Shown piece after piece: positions 43,978-53,669 of a stretch of 64,000 bases of DNA. The translations under genes were made by a program, and so were the position numbers. The first letter of the stretch is position 1; each line of letters opens with the position of its first letter. Source of the DNA: Pedobacter sp. R20-19 (GTDB taxonomy: Bacteria; Bacteroidota; Bacteroidia; Sphingobacteriales; Sphingobacteriaceae); the NCBI RefSeq assembly GCF_000708265.2, contig NZ_JCKI01000009.1, positions 226,103 to 290,102 on the forward strand, written 5' to 3'. The notes under the pieces are model-generated. The model was not told the DNA's origin, did not search any database, and saw only the letters and a list, made by a program, of their open reading frames with translations.

Positions 43978-45135
43978 TTATTTAAATAACTGTGGTACAA
44001 AAAGCACCAGATAATCGCGCCAGTTAGACCAGGTATGCCCGCCTTCACTTTCTACATAGGTATATTTTGAACCAATTCCGTCTAGCTTCTTTCTGTAATC
44101 GGCTACTGCCTGATAAAGAAAATCAGTTTTACCGATGCCAATCCAATACAATTTTAAGTTATTATTAAACTGGCTTTTTAAGGTGGCATCAATATCTGTA
44201 TATACAGGTGATTCTGTTTTGCCAAATGGCATAATGGCCGGAGAAAACAGGCCGACATAATCGAAGGTTTTTGGATAGAACCTGGATGTATGTAAAGAAT
44301 GAAAGCCACCCATAGATAAACCTGCTATGGCCCGTTGCGATGGTTTTGCGTTCACGCGGTAATTGTTTTCTACAAATTTGATGATATCGGGAAAGGTTTC
44401 TTCCATTTTGCCATCCATGGTATGTGGCAATTGCATGGTGGGTTTATAGTAGCCTTTAGCATCTTCACCAGGTGCTGCCTGCTGCGCTACGTTTCCGTTT
44501 GGCATCACTACAATCATTGGCTTGGCTTTACCAGCGGCAATCAGGTTATCTAAAATCTGTGGCGTACGGCCTAGGGCTGTCCAGGCTTCTTCATCACCAC
44601 CCATGCCGTGTAATAAATACAATACCGGGTATTTGTTTTTGCCACTTTCGTATCCTGGCGGGGTGTAAATGGTAATCCGTCTGTCCATTCCATTACCAGG
44701 AGAATTATACCATCTTTTGGTAACAGTACCATGGGGTACATTAGCCACTAAATAATTGTCGGCCTTGCCGCTACCTATAATTAAAACATTTACTACTGAT
44801 GCCACATCTCTGATCTGATAAACATTATTGGCATCTCTGATTTTTAAACCATCTACTACAAAAGAATAGCTGTACAGTTCTGGCTTTAATGGCGATGTGG
44901 TGTAAGTCCAAATGCCATCTGCCTGTTTTTTCATTTCGGCTATTCCTGGTGCTGCTAATAAATCGCCTTGCAGTTCTACCTTTTTCGCCTGCGGCGCATC
45001 CAGCCTAAACGTTACACTTCGATCAGTATTGATTTCGGGAGATGTAATTTCTTTTTGTTTGTTGAAATTTAAATTTTCCTGGGCATAGGAGCCGAGCGTG
45101 GTGAAAAGCAGGAAGTTCAATAATAGTTTTTTCAT
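43978..45135 (-). CDS. Exported CE1-like esterase with N-terminal early-set domain
   Basis: 385 residues with signal peptide ending LGSYAQ near 18. Residues about 30-115 are an immunoglobulin-like/CBM48 domain (SVTFRLDAPQAKKVELQGD, then WTYTTSPLKPELYSYSFVVDG). Then an alpha/beta hydrolase of the Esterase_D/feruloyl esterase type: YPVLYLLHGMGGDEEAW near 168, nucleophile Ser in AIAGLSMGGFHS near 268, His in EGGHTWSNWRDYL near 363. Expected to release acyl groups from plant polysaccharide or similar esters in the periplasm; substrate inferred from family. Confidence 0.9.
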   Translation of the reverse strand: MKKLLLNFLLFTTLGSYAQENLNFNKQKEITSPEINTDRSVTFRLDAPQAKKVELQGDLLAAPGIAEMKKQADGIWTYTTSPLKPELYSYSFVVDGLKIRDANNVYQIRDVASVVNVLIIGSGKADNYLVANVPHGTVTKRWYNSPGNGMDRRITIYTPPGYESGKNKYPVLYLLHGMGGDEEAWTALGRTPQILDNLIAAGKAKPMIVVMPNGNVAQQAAPGEDAKGYYKPTMQLPHTMDGKMEETFPDIIKFVENNYRVNAKPSQRAIAGLSMGGFHSLHTSRFYPKTFDYVGLFSPAIMPFGKTESPVYTDIDATLKSQFNNNLKLYWIGIGKTDFLYQAVADYRKKLDGIGSKYTYVESEGGHTWSNWRDYLVLFVPQLFK

Positions 45136-45403
45136 TATATGGGATGTTTTAGTGAGGTCTTATCTTTTTGTTATAGGGTCAATATATGAATTGAAATTGT
45201 AAGTTAGGTTAAGAATGAGTGGTTACGTTTTTTTTGATTTCTCTGGCCCTTGGGATTGACGGCGTTCTTCGGTAAAGCCTATGTTTTATTAAAGTTATTT
45301 AGCAAAATGTATAAAAAACCATTTTTAAAAGAGGTTTCCACCCGATAGTCCTTGAAAAATAAGAGGGTGTTGCAAATAACGAAATAGCATTAAAATTGTT
45401 TTT

Positions 45404-46009
45404 TTAATACCATGAACGATCACCTTTGTGATAAGGTACACAGCCATCAAAACGGGTAGGGACAGAAACAAACCGAAGTGCTTCAGTTGCGCCAATTTCT
45501 GAATTAAAATATGCCCAAAGAATCAGTTGTTTTAAACCTATAAAATAATGGTTTGGTAGTGGCATGTATTGATCATTACTTTTTTTACCATCTTTATCTT
45601 TTATTTGTTTCTCCTTTTGATAATCGTAGGCCTGCTGATCCAATGCTGTTAAGAACTGGTGTCTTTCCAGTTGGCTGGCATTTAAGAAAGGTTTTTTGAT
45701 GTCTTTCTGGATATCAACATTAATTTTTTTTAAGCTTTCTACAATAGTTGCCTGTTGTTCTTTTGTGTAACAATCAGAGATAATGGTATTCATTAATGCC
45801 CCCACATTTGCAGCCTTTGCACCTTGCGATTTAGCCGTTCCAGGCAAAATGGTTTCGCCAAGCTCATTGATCAAACTGATTTGATTTGGAGATAATATGC
45901 CAATGACTTTTTTATCAGGATAGGTGAAACTACTCAGTAAAGCATCTGCACCAATCAGCGTTCCGCCGGTTAATATGGCTATTGATTTTAATAAATCTCT
46001 TCTATCCAT
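45404..46009 (-). CDS. Gluconate 2-dehydrogenase subunit 3 family protein
   Basis: 201 residues. N-terminus MDRRDLLKSIAILTGGTLIGADALLSS carries twin Arg followed by a hydrophobic stretch, a likely Tat signal. The rest matches the small subunit of gluconate 2-dehydrogenase complexes (ISLINELGETILPGTAKSQGAKAANVGALMNTIISDCYT near 42-80, and LPNHYFIGLKQLILWAYFNSEIGATEAL near 150). It lies 10 bp after the GMC flavoprotein and probably carries that partner out through Tat. Confidence 0.9.
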   Translation of the reverse strand: MDRRDLLKSIAILTGGTLIGADALLSSFTYPDKKVIGILSPNQISLINELGETILPGTAKSQGAKAANVGALMNTIISDCYTKEQQATIVESLKKINVDIQKDIKKPFLNASQLERHQFLTALDQQAYDYQKEKQIKDKDGKKSNDQYMPLPNHYFIGLKQLILWAYFNSEIGATEALRFVSVPTRFDGCVPYHKGDRSWY

Positions 46010-46019
46010 GTTTTTGTAC

Positions 46020-47702
46020 TTAAAGGTTTCCTTTTTTCAATTCACTTACTGCAAAGTCTGCAGCTCTGGCGGTAAGTGCCATGTAAGTTAATGAGGGATT
46101 TTGGCAGGCAGATGATGTCATACAGGCGCCATCTGTTACAAACACGTTTTTGCAGTCCCATACCTGATTTTGACTATTTAATACGGATGTTTTTTCTGAA
46201 TGTCCCATTCTTGCCGTTCCCATTTCATGTATGCCATGACCCATGGCATGACCGCTATCCCAACTTTTAATATTTTTAACACCTACGGCTTCAAACATGG
46301 CTTCAAGCTCTATTAAAATATCTTTACGCATTTTAATCTCGTTTTCCTGAAGTGCTGCATCCATATTTAAAACCGGCAAGCCCCATTTATCCTTCATGTT
46401 TGGGTCTAATGATATTTTATTTCGATGATCTGGTAAAATTTCTCCAAAACCGGTCGCACCGATAGTCCAACCACCGGGTTCAGTGATTGCTTCTTTAAAG
46501 GCTCCGCCTATTCCTAATTCGGGAATGTTGTTACTCCAGCCAGACCTGCTTGCGCTGCCCTGAAAGCCAAAGCCTCTCAGATAATCGCGTTTATCCTGAC
46601 CAAGATTTACAAATCGGGGAATATAAAAACCATTGGCACGGTTTCCGTAATAATATTTGTCTTCAAATCCATCAACAGTTCCAGAACTGCCCAGGTTATA
46701 GTGATGGTCCATCACATTGTGACCAAGTTCATTACTGCTACTGCCCAGGCCTCCTGGCCAAATGTCTTTTGCAGAATTAAGTAATACCCATGCACTGTTT
46801 AATGCTGAAGCGCAGAGGAAAACAATTTTGGAGTTGAATTCATAGGTTTGATTGGTTTCGGCATCAAGTACTTCTACGCCTTTTGCTTTTTTAGTGTCTT
46901 TATCGTAGCGGATTTGGGTTACAATAGAAAATGGCCTGACGGTTAAATTGCCAGTTTTCAAAGCAGCAGGCAGGGTAGAAGATTGCGTGCTAAAATAGCC
47001 GCCAAAAATACATCCTTCCCAGCAGCGATTTCTGAACTGACATTTAGTTCTCTCCGGAATGGCGGCCGTAAGATTTGCCACACGGCCAATAATCAGGTGC
47101 CGTTCATTTTTATAGTGTGCTTTTATTCGGGTGGCTACATCCTTTTCCACACAGTTTAAATCCATAGGCGGGAGGAACATGCCATCAGGCAAATGTGGAA
47201 GACCTTCTTTAGATCCACTGATACCTGCAAATTTCTCTACATAATCATACCACGGCGCTAGATCTTTATAACGGATGGGCCAATCTATAGCGATGCCATC
47301 TTTTGCATTTGCTTCAAAATCAAGGTCGCTGAGGCGATAACTCTGGCGGCCCCAAAGAATAGAACGTCCGCCCATTTGATAACTGCGCCACCAGGTAAAT
47401 GGCTTAGTTTCTACGTAAGGGCTGTCTTTTTCGTTTGCCCAATAATCCATTATAGGCTCATGAGCTGCCCAGCCACGATGAATAACCGGATAGTTTTTTT
47501 GTTGCTCTAAAGTTGTTTTGCCACGATGAGGAAATGAAAAAGGATCACCTTGTGCAGATTTATAGTCTTTAATGTGTTCGAAATTTCTTCCGCGTTCTAA
47601 AAGCAACACTTTCAGTCCCTTTTCTGTAAGCTCTTTCGCTGCCCAACCACCACTAATTCCAGAGCCAACTACTATCGCATCATAAACTGTTTTGTTATTC
47701 AT
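46020..47702 (-). CDS. GMC family oxidoreductase (FAD-dependent sugar/polyol dehydrogenase type)
   Basis: 560 residues. FAD-binding YDAIVVGSGISGGWAAKELTEKGLKVLLLERG at about 7-38; C-terminal HEMGTARMGHSEKTSVLN near 489 and NVFVTDGACMTSSACQNPSLTYMALTARAADF near 515, which includes the position of the catalytic His/Asn pair (GMC_oxred_C). No signal peptide, consistent with export together with the subunit-3 protein. Related to the large subunit of gluconate/sorbitol dehydrogenases; the substrate is not determined. First gene of a two-gene operon. Confidence 0.92.
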   Translation of the reverse strand: MNNKTVYDAIVVGSGISGGWAAKELTEKGLKVLLLERGRNFEHIKDYKSAQGDPFSFPHRGKTTLEQQKNYPVIHRGWAAHEPIMDYWANEKDSPYVETKPFTWWRSYQMGGRSILWGRQSYRLSDLDFEANAKDGIAIDWPIRYKDLAPWYDYVEKFAGISGSKEGLPHLPDGMFLPPMDLNCVEKDVATRIKAHYKNERHLIIGRVANLTAAIPERTKCQFRNRCWEGCIFGGYFSTQSSTLPAALKTGNLTVRPFSIVTQIRYDKDTKKAKGVEVLDAETNQTYEFNSKIVFLCASALNSAWVLLNSAKDIWPGGLGSSSNELGHNVMDHHYNLGSSGTVDGFEDKYYYGNRANGFYIPRFVNLGQDKRDYLRGFGFQGSASRSGWSNNIPELGIGGAFKEAITEPGGWTIGATGFGEILPDHRNKISLDPNMKDKWGLPVLNMDAALQENEIKMRKDILIELEAMFEAVGVKNIKSWDSGHAMGHGIHEMGTARMGHSEKTSVLNSQNQVWDCKNVFVTDGACMTSSACQNPSLTYMALTARAADFAVSELKKGNL

Positions 47703-48081
47703 TTTAATATCTGGTTATCTATCAAATATAATATTCTCAGATAAAAATTTATGTATAATGAAAAACTTTCCTGCTTAAGGGCAGAAATTAGTACCTCAAT
47801 CTATCCTTTAATGGAAATTGAGCTGTTAAACCTCATAGATGATTAATGAATGATATGGAGAAGTAAATCATTCAAGGTTATTAACTTGAATTGGATTAAA
47901 ATGTGGCTTAAATACTATTTGAGCAGGTCATTTAGTTTAAACCCCTATCCGTCTATCTGCACCTTTCCCCTGAAAGGGAAAGGACGAAAAAAGATAATGC
48001 CTCTGGTGTATCGGAGGGTCGCTGAAGACCGTGGTGTTTAAATCAATTCATAATTATTGAATTCAGGTTATTAAATGAAAA
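47703..48081. other. Gene-free interval with a small palindromic repeat
   Basis: 379 bp. Contains CCTTTCCC/GGGAAAGG (47962-47969 with 47976-47983), within a more G/C-rich block 47941-48040 that looks like a dispersed repeat. No coding frame with recognisable features. Confidence 0.5.
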
Positions 48082-48561
48082 CTAAATAGCTAAGATTTTT
48101 GAGCTCATTTTATTTTTAAATTGATCGATACGCCTTTTATTTTCCTGTTGCAATAAGGATGGGTATAAATTCATTAGGATGTTTACGATGGTCATGATTA
48201 AAGCAAACATGAACTTACCTTTAAAGATCATCACAAAGGCAAATATCATCACAAAAATAAATGCTATAAGGTGTCCAATTTCAGCAGTTGTCATTTCATT
48301 TCGGAGATGATCCAATTCGCCTGGCCTAATTCTTTTCTTTATAGAAAGTTTAGGATTGAAATATTTAAAAAATGAATGTTGAATTATCCATTTAAATGGT
48401 TTCAGCCCAATTTTATTGCTGATGTTTTCATTTTTTATGATCATTAAATTTGATAGGTATTGGCGATAGAAAGCAGTTTTGAGTAAAACTAAATTGATCA
48501 TAATGCCCACTATCCAAGACATGAAAGTGATGGAAAGACTAAAACTTAGGTATTTAATCAT
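48082..48561 (-). CDS. Hypothetical membrane protein (159 aa)
   Basis: 159 residues with hydrophobic segments at about 5-30 and 88-130, no signal-peptide cleavage site. Contains a basic middle region (SIKKRIRPGELDHLRNEMTTAEIGH) and a KRRIDQFKN tail. No family recognised. Stands alone between GMC and AraC genes. Confidence 0.65.
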   Translation of the reverse strand: MIKYLSFSLSITFMSWIVGIMINLVLLKTAFYRQYLSNLMIIKNENISNKIGLKPFKWIIQHSFFKYFNPKLSIKKRIRPGELDHLRNEMTTAEIGHLIAFIFVMIFAFVMIFKGKFMFALIMTIVNILMNLYPSLLQQENKRRIDQFKNKMSSKILAI

Positions 48562-48645
48562 TATTGTTTGAATAAGCGTTAAATGCTAAGATACAAAGCT
48601 TTTTCAAAAAAAATAATCTCCAATTTCTAATGATACTATTCCTGT

Positions 48646-49482
48646 TTATTTTAATGGTAACTCAGTAAATATACATGTCAACTCATTTGGTGACTTGCCA
48701 AACTTCGTTTTAAAAGCATGAGAAAAGTGCGAGAGGCTTTTAAAGCCGAGATCGAGGTAGATTGCAGAAGGCTTTTGGTGCTTAATTTCGATCAGGTATT
48801 TTGCAGCATTCAGTCGTTTGTGCTGTAGCCACTGTCTTGGTGGTGAATTGAAGGTTTTCTGGAAGTCGCGTTTGAAACTTGCCAGGCTTCGGCCAGTAAG
48901 CTGTGCAAATTTTTCAACAGGAACGTTAAAATGAAAATTACTCAGCATGAACCTTTCCAGATCAATTTTATGGGGTTCAGAAAAATCGAATAAGAAATTG
49001 CGAAGTCGTGGCAAGGCCAGCAGAAGTAATTTAACAATTTCCTTCACTTTCAAAATGCCCATTTCATCAGTCATCGTCGCTCCTGAGCTTCGGGCATAAG
49101 GAACAATGGATTGAAAATATCCCTGCAGGAATTCGTTGGATGGAATTAATAGATTTGGTGGGCCGATATATTTCTGATCTGCTTCAAGCTTTTCTTCTAA
49201 TACAATTTTGCACAACAGATCTTCCTGCAGGGAAATTACAATTGTTTCATAATTTGCGCCGGGTAGTGGTGTTTTGGTCAGATTACCAACCTGGTTTTTG
49301 CGAATCAGTAACATTTCTCCTCCGGTCATTGAGATGCTTTGCTCGGAGGTTTCTAAAACAAGCTTTCCTGAAACCTGCAGGATTAAGGTATGATGGTTCC
49401 ATAAACAAACTTTTTCCTTCCGCTTTGCAGAGAGGTAGGAATAAAAGATCACGCCGGGGAGAATTTCTTCTGGACTGGTCAT
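48646..49482 (-). CDS. AraC family transcriptional regulator
   Basis: 278 residues. N-terminal AraC_N-like cupin (about 1-150), C-terminal two-HTH DNA-binding domain about 180-275 (VPVEKFAQLTGRSLASFKRDFQKTFNSPPRQWLQHKRLNAAKYL, then PSAIYLDLGFKSLSHFSHAFKTKFGKSPNEL). Its ATG follows the aldo/keto reductase stop codon immediately (TAA ATG), so the two are translationally linked. Probably controls that operon. Confidence 0.92.
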   Translation of the reverse strand: MTSPEEILPGVIFYSYLSAKRKEKVCLWNHHTLILQVSGKLVLETSEQSISMTGGEMLLIRKNQVGNLTKTPLPGANYETIVISLQEDLLCKIVLEEKLEADQKYIGPPNLLIPSNEFLQGYFQSIVPYARSSGATMTDEMGILKVKEIVKLLLLALPRLRNFLFDFSEPHKIDLERFMLSNFHFNVPVEKFAQLTGRSLASFKRDFQKTFNSPPRQWLQHKRLNAAKYLIEIKHQKPSAIYLDLGFKSLSHFSHAFKTKFGKSPNELTCIFTELPLK

Positions 49483-50454
49483 TTAGCGTTGTAAGTATGT
49501 GCCGCCATGTATGGCACCTATTGCAAAAGTAGTGTTTAAAATGTTCATTTCTTCGGGTGTAAATACAATATCCATGGCCAGCATATTTTCTGGTAAGCGA
49601 GATCTGCGGCTCATGCTCACTAAAGGCATGATGTGATTTCCTTGCTCTTTTACCCAGGCAATTGCAAGCTGTGTTGGTGTGCAATTTTTATTGCTGGCCA
49701 ATTGCTTCAAAATTTCTACTTTTTCCAGGTTATGAATGAGGTTTTCACCTTGGAATCGTGAAAAATGGTTACGGTAATCATTTTCGGCAAGCGGTGCTTT
49801 GATTTCACCAGTTAACAATCCCTCAGCTGTATTGGCGAAAGCCACGATGCCAATGCCTAATTCCTTTGCCGCTGGTAGCAGCTCACTTTCAATTTGACGA
49901 TCAGCAAGCGAATAGCCAATCTCCAATGCACTAATGGGGTGAATGCTATTCGCTTGGCGAAGTTGCTCAGCCGTGATTTCTGATACGCCAATATAACGTA
50001 CTTTACCTTCTTTAACTAAGTCGGCAACCGTTCCAATAATATCTTCTACAGGCACACTGTCGTCCATTCGGCTAGGCTGGTAAAGATCGATGGTTTCGAT
50101 ACCTAAACGGGTAAGTGAGTAGTTTATAAAATTTTTGATGGCGATAGGGCGCAGATCCATTCCCAAAGGCTGTCCATTGTAGAATATAGCGCCAAATTTT
50201 ACGCTAATAAAGGCATCATCTCGTCTTCCTTTAATGGCTTTGCCGATTAGCATTTCATTATGGCCGGCACCGTAAAAATCTCCGGTGTTTAAAAAATTGA
50301 TGCCGCTATCTAAAGCTTCATGAATGGTAGCGATGCTTTCTTTTTCGTCGGGTGTAGAACCGCCCCAGATCGAAGACATGCGCATACAGCCTAAGCCAAG
50401 TTTAGAAACAAATGGCCCATTTTGACCTAATTGCATTTTTGTGATGTTTTTCAT
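49483..50454 (-). CDS. Aldo/keto reductase
   Basis: 323 residues, (beta/alpha)8 barrel NADPH-dependent reductase. GLGCMRMSSIWG near 21, catalytic Asp/Tyr in LNTGDFYGAGHNEMLIGKAI near 55-74, Lys in DAFISVKFG near 80, C-terminal NADP-binding IMPLVSMSRRSRLPENMLAMD near 276. The usual catalytic His position (in DLYYxHR) reads DLYQPSR, so Ser replaces His; related subfamilies with YQPAR are common. First gene of an operon with the AraC regulator. Substrate unknown. Confidence 0.9.
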   Translation of the reverse strand: MKNITKMQLGQNGPFVSKLGLGCMRMSSIWGGSTPDEKESIATIHEALDSGINFLNTGDFYGAGHNEMLIGKAIKGRRDDAFISVKFGAIFYNGQPLGMDLRPIAIKNFINYSLTRLGIETIDLYQPSRMDDSVPVEDIIGTVADLVKEGKVRYIGVSEITAEQLRQANSIHPISALEIGYSLADRQIESELLPAAKELGIGIVAFANTAEGLLTGEIKAPLAENDYRNHFSRFQGENLIHNLEKVEILKQLASNKNCTPTQLAIAWVKEQGNHIMPLVSMSRRSRLPENMLAMDIVFTPEEMNILNTTFAIGAIHGGTYLQR

Positions 50455-50647
50455 GATACAAAGATCAATGTTGATTGCCTATTGTGGTTTCTTCTAAAGC
50501 TCAAATAATTTGTCTGTATGGCTCATTATAATCATTATTTCAATTAATCAGATTTGATACTGGATTGGCAACAATTCTTTTGATGAGTTACGCCAGAAAC
50601 CAATTCGGTAATAGACTGATTTTGTACAGATACAAAGTTTTATCCAT

Positions 50648-50682
50648 GTAAAAACCCCTGCAAGTAAACTTACAAGGGTTTT
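50648..50682 (-). terminator. Terminator after the 476-residue lipoprotein gene
   Basis: On the minus strand AAAACCC (5' arm 50682-50676) pairs with GGGTTTT at the other end (50657-50651), with interior pairs, followed by T residues. About 26 bp after the stop codon. Confidence 0.75.
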
Positions 50683-50707
50683 TGAAACTTTTATAGGATC
50701 GTATTTT

Positions 50708-52138
50708 TTAGTATACCTTCTTTACTCTGCTTTCTCCAGCACCATAATAGAAGTTAACGATTCTCTTATCACCTTTATTAGGGAGTAAGTAATTTAAACT
50801 TGTACCCAGATTGGTTGCAAAGTTTAAATTTGAATTATAAGTTAAAACGTATAAGTTTTGAGAAGAATCATAAACAGTAGCTTTTGAAATTACACCTTTG
50901 GCATTCGCCACGATCCTTCCGGCAGCATCTCTTCTTAAATGAACGTACCCATATCCGCCTTCTGCAGAATTGGTTATTTGTATTTTTCCTGAACTGTTGG
51001 TAGTGGCACTTAAAAGCGGTTGGCTTTTGATCAGATTACCTGTAATGTCTACAACCGAAACATCTAATTTAGCGTTTGCATCAAATGTGCTTTGATTTAA
51101 ATCATAATACACACCATTGTAGTAGTTGTAATTAGATACATTAAGGCGCTCTATCTGATAACCATCAGCAATCGAACTCATGTAGGCTGTGCTGTTATAG
51201 TTTCCATTTACTTGCATATAAAGCTCTCTACCTAATTTATCTTTTGGAAATTTCAGATAAATAGGGCTGATAATACTAGGAATATTTACACCATAAGAAT
51301 TTACGTTAAAATAAGTTTTAACGGAAGCTACATAAGGTAATTGAAAGGGCATTAAGGAAGCATCTGTATCTTCTGTACCATAAACATACAATTTCTGATC
51401 AGCCTCTATTTGTGCAAAACTAAGTGCATATCCACCCGGTGCCGCAGGTAGTTTTAGTGAATAATTACCAGTTGCTGTAGTGTAAGCTGGAAACTGTACG
51501 CTGTATGAGCCATTGAAGCCATTAGGGACAGATGTAGAAGCCGTAACCAATACATTTCCGCCAACTTTTTCTGGCGTGGAATTGGTTAAATCGGTATCAA
51601 TGTATAATGTTCCTGAAATTTCGTTTGACAATTCTGCTGTATTCCACAACTTTGCCGTTCCTAAAGTGATATCCTTACGCATAATTTGTGTTGCTGCATA
51701 GCCAGTCTTGGTAATTAAGAAAGTACTGGTAGGAAACAAATACAAAGAAGAAAACGTTGCTATACCTTGTGCACTTGTTTTGGTTGAAAAAAGCTTGCCT
51801 TCTGATGAAACAATTACTTCAGCATCAGCCACTGGTGCATTGGTTACCACATCAGTAACAGCTACGCTATAATCCTGTTTTGCGGCAGCTACCGCACTTG
51901 TACGGGCTAAACTATCATTCAATTTTAGCTGTTGCAGTGCAGCTGTATTAATAAGTTGTTGAAGTGCATTGGCACCTTTTTGTTTTAACGTTTCTAAATC
52001 CATCTCATGCTGGTATTTTAGCGTTAATAATTCCTTTTGGGCAGCAATTGCATCTGCTTCTGAAAATTCGTCTTTTGAACACCCTGTTGCATAGAGCGCC
52101 AGGGCAACTAAGAATAGTCTGGTAAATTTTAATTTCAT
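50708..52138 (-). CDS. Lipoprotein with carboxypeptidase-regulatory-like domain
   Basis: 476 residues. Lipobox ALYATGC near 14-20; predicted coiled coil at about 25-80 (EADAIAAQKELLTLKYQHEMDLETLKQKGANALQQL); Ig-like CarboxypepD_reg domain at about 88-160 (VTDVVTNAPVADAEVIVSSEGKLFSTKTSAQGIATFSSLYLFPTSTFLITKTGY). The remainder is beta-rich with no recognised family. Operon with the barrel gene 30 bp upstream; probably an outer-membrane surface lipoprotein. Confidence 0.8.
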   Translation of the reverse strand: MKLKFTRLFLVALALYATGCSKDEFSEADAIAAQKELLTLKYQHEMDLETLKQKGANALQQLINTAALQQLKLNDSLARTSAVAAAKQDYSVAVTDVVTNAPVADAEVIVSSEGKLFSTKTSAQGIATFSSLYLFPTSTFLITKTGYAATQIMRKDITLGTAKLWNTAELSNEISGTLYIDTDLTNSTPEKVGGNVLVTASTSVPNGFNGSYSVQFPAYTTATGNYSLKLPAAPGGYALSFAQIEADQKLYVYGTEDTDASLMPFQLPYVASVKTYFNVNSYGVNIPSIISPIYLKFPKDKLGRELYMQVNGNYNSTAYMSSIADGYQIERLNVSNYNYYNGVYYDLNQSTFDANAKLDVSVVDITGNLIKSQPLLSATTNSSGKIQITNSAEGGYGYVHLRRDAAGRIVANAKGVISKATVYDSSQNLYVLTYNSNLNFATNLGTSLNYLLPNKGDKRIVNFYYGAGESRVKKVY

Positions 52139-52168
52139 ATGAGTTAATTCTGGATTAAGATTTTTAAG

Positions 52169-52972
52169 TTACTGTACCGGAATAATTAGGCCCAGTTTAG
52201 CTATAAAAGAGTTGGATTTGATTTCGCTTCCGAAACCTATTTTCTCCATGTAGGAGTAGTTTTCATATGCGGGAGTTGCGCCAGCCATATATCTGAAGTC
52301 TAATAGCAATTTTACATTACTAAAAAGTGGTAACCGTAGATCTGCCCCTACAATCAGGTTTAGTCTGTCCCTGTTATACCTACTGGTCACATTTTCTGAA
52401 TCTGTTACGGTAGTGATAATATCTTCTCCTGGCAATAAATTACCTGTCTTCTGATAGCGCTCGATTACGTTGAAGTTATAGGCATAACTCCCTCCAATAT
52501 ATAGGGCTGGTTTCCAGTCTTTCTTTATCGGAATAGTATACCTTAAAAGCAAAGGTATGTTTAGGCTATTTAAATGTACGGAGCTGTTTTTAACATTTTT
52601 GGTTGTAAAACTCTCTGGCAAACCATACCTGGTATCATCTTTAAAAGTTAATAATTGGCCGCCCTGTTGGGTAAAGCTTGCCTCCAACTGGATACTCCAT
52701 TGCTTATAAACGTTATAGGTAAGCAGTAATCCGGCATCATATCCGGTATTGGTTCCTGTTTGAGGCTGACCACTACTAAATTTGTTCACTGTTAATCCTC
52801 CTGCAACACCAATCTCAAATTTAGAGATAGGGGCTTGAACATTAGCCGTATCGATCTGACCTTGTGCATGAATGGTATTGAGTAATAAAAAAAGTGTAAC
52901 GAAGCTGAAAATACGAACAGCGTATAGCTTGAAAATTGCAATAAATTGCAATGTAGAGTTAAGAGGGCGCAT
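52169..52972 (-). CDS. Outer membrane beta-barrel protein (PorT-like)
   Basis: 267 residues; hydrophobic signal segment at about 20-35 ending HAQGQ. Body is strand-rich with SKFEIGVAGGLTVNKFSSGQ, WSIQLEASFTQQGGQLLTF, YTIPIKKDWKPALYIGGSYAYNFN and a terminal SFIAKLGLIIPVQ. Matches the OMP_b-brl_2/PorT pattern common in Bacteroidota. First gene of a two-gene operon with a lipoprotein. The N-terminal ~17 residues before the signal are unusual; a later start is possible. Confidence 0.82.
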   Translation of the reverse strand: MRPLNSTLQFIAIFKLYAVRIFSFVTLFLLLNTIHAQGQIDTANVQAPISKFEIGVAGGLTVNKFSSGQPQTGTNTGYDAGLLLTYNVYKQWSIQLEASFTQQGGQLLTFKDDTRYGLPESFTTKNVKNSSVHLNSLNIPLLLRYTIPIKKDWKPALYIGGSYAYNFNVIERYQKTGNLLPGEDIITTVTDSENVTSRYNRDRLNLIVGADLRLPLFSNVKLLLDFRYMAGATPAYENYSYMEKIGFGSEIKSNSFIAKLGLIIPVQ

Positions 52973-53441
52973 TAGTTATTTGTTTGGTCGCCAAAAGTAG
53001 TAAAATTTTGTAGGGATTATCATTCATATTTATTTTTTTTGAGAAACTTATTTTCAACCGGGTTAATTATCTCTTGCCGAAGGATGTATCGTAAATTCGA
53101 AGATCATACTAATCCAAATAATGACCTTTAAAACTATATTTTGCTCTTCCGGCACTTATGCGGCCTTTTTTATTTTGTTCAAGCTTATAAATTCGATGTT
53201 ATTAACCTATTAATGAAATAAAACTTAGGCTGGTTAGTGAGAAACCAATCAGTATGATTGTTTAAATATTTTTATGATTAAACCTATAAGGTTTTTAAAA
53301 TCTTATAGGTTTAAAAGGTTCGGCAGAAAGGAACTTCATCGCAAAAAGGGGCGAATTGGTATTGCCCAAATGTTGTAAGCATTTATCTGAATTTTAAAAC
53401 AATTTCAGTCTGAATGCGCTTATTATTGGAAAATATATTAA
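52973..53441. other. Gene-free interval with one palindrome
   Basis: 469 bp. The only structured piece is the 13-bp-arm hairpin at 53278-53314 listed separately. No coding frame or RNA gene seen. Confidence 0.55.
53278..53314. repeat. Palindromic hairpin
   Basis: TTAAACCTATAAG (53278-53290) and exact complement CTTATAGGTTTAA (53302-53314) around an 11-base loop. Not adjacent to any stop codon, which argues for a dispersed repeat rather than a terminator. Confidence 0.75.
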
Positions 53442-53669
53442 ATGAGCACACAAAAACCAATAGCAAAAGATTTGCAAAAATTTATAGATCGTTATGAACC
53501 AACAAAATTTAAGGTGATGCGTTCAGGTATAGAAATCAGAGGGGTGAGTAATATCCACCAGGCTATTCAAACGGCAAAAGATATTATAGAAAAACTTAAG
53601 CTAAACTTAAATATTGCGCATAGTGCCGATATGGTAAGTTATGGTGGTTTTGAAGTTAACCTTCGCTAG
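53442..53669 (+). CDS. Small hypothetical protein (75 aa)
   Basis: 75 residues, soluble, begins MSTQKPIAKDLQKFIDRYEP and ends YGGFEVNLR. Shows an alternating beta-alpha-beta pattern (KVMRSGIEIRGVSN, helix HQAIQTAKDIIEKLKLN, then strand), so a small compact domain is likely. No family recognised. No operon partner; the gaps on both sides are non-coding. Confidence 0.6.
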   Translation: MSTQKPIAKDLQKFIDRYEPTKFKVMRSGIEIRGVSNIHQAIQTAKDIIEKLKLNLNIAHSADMVSYGGFEVNLR

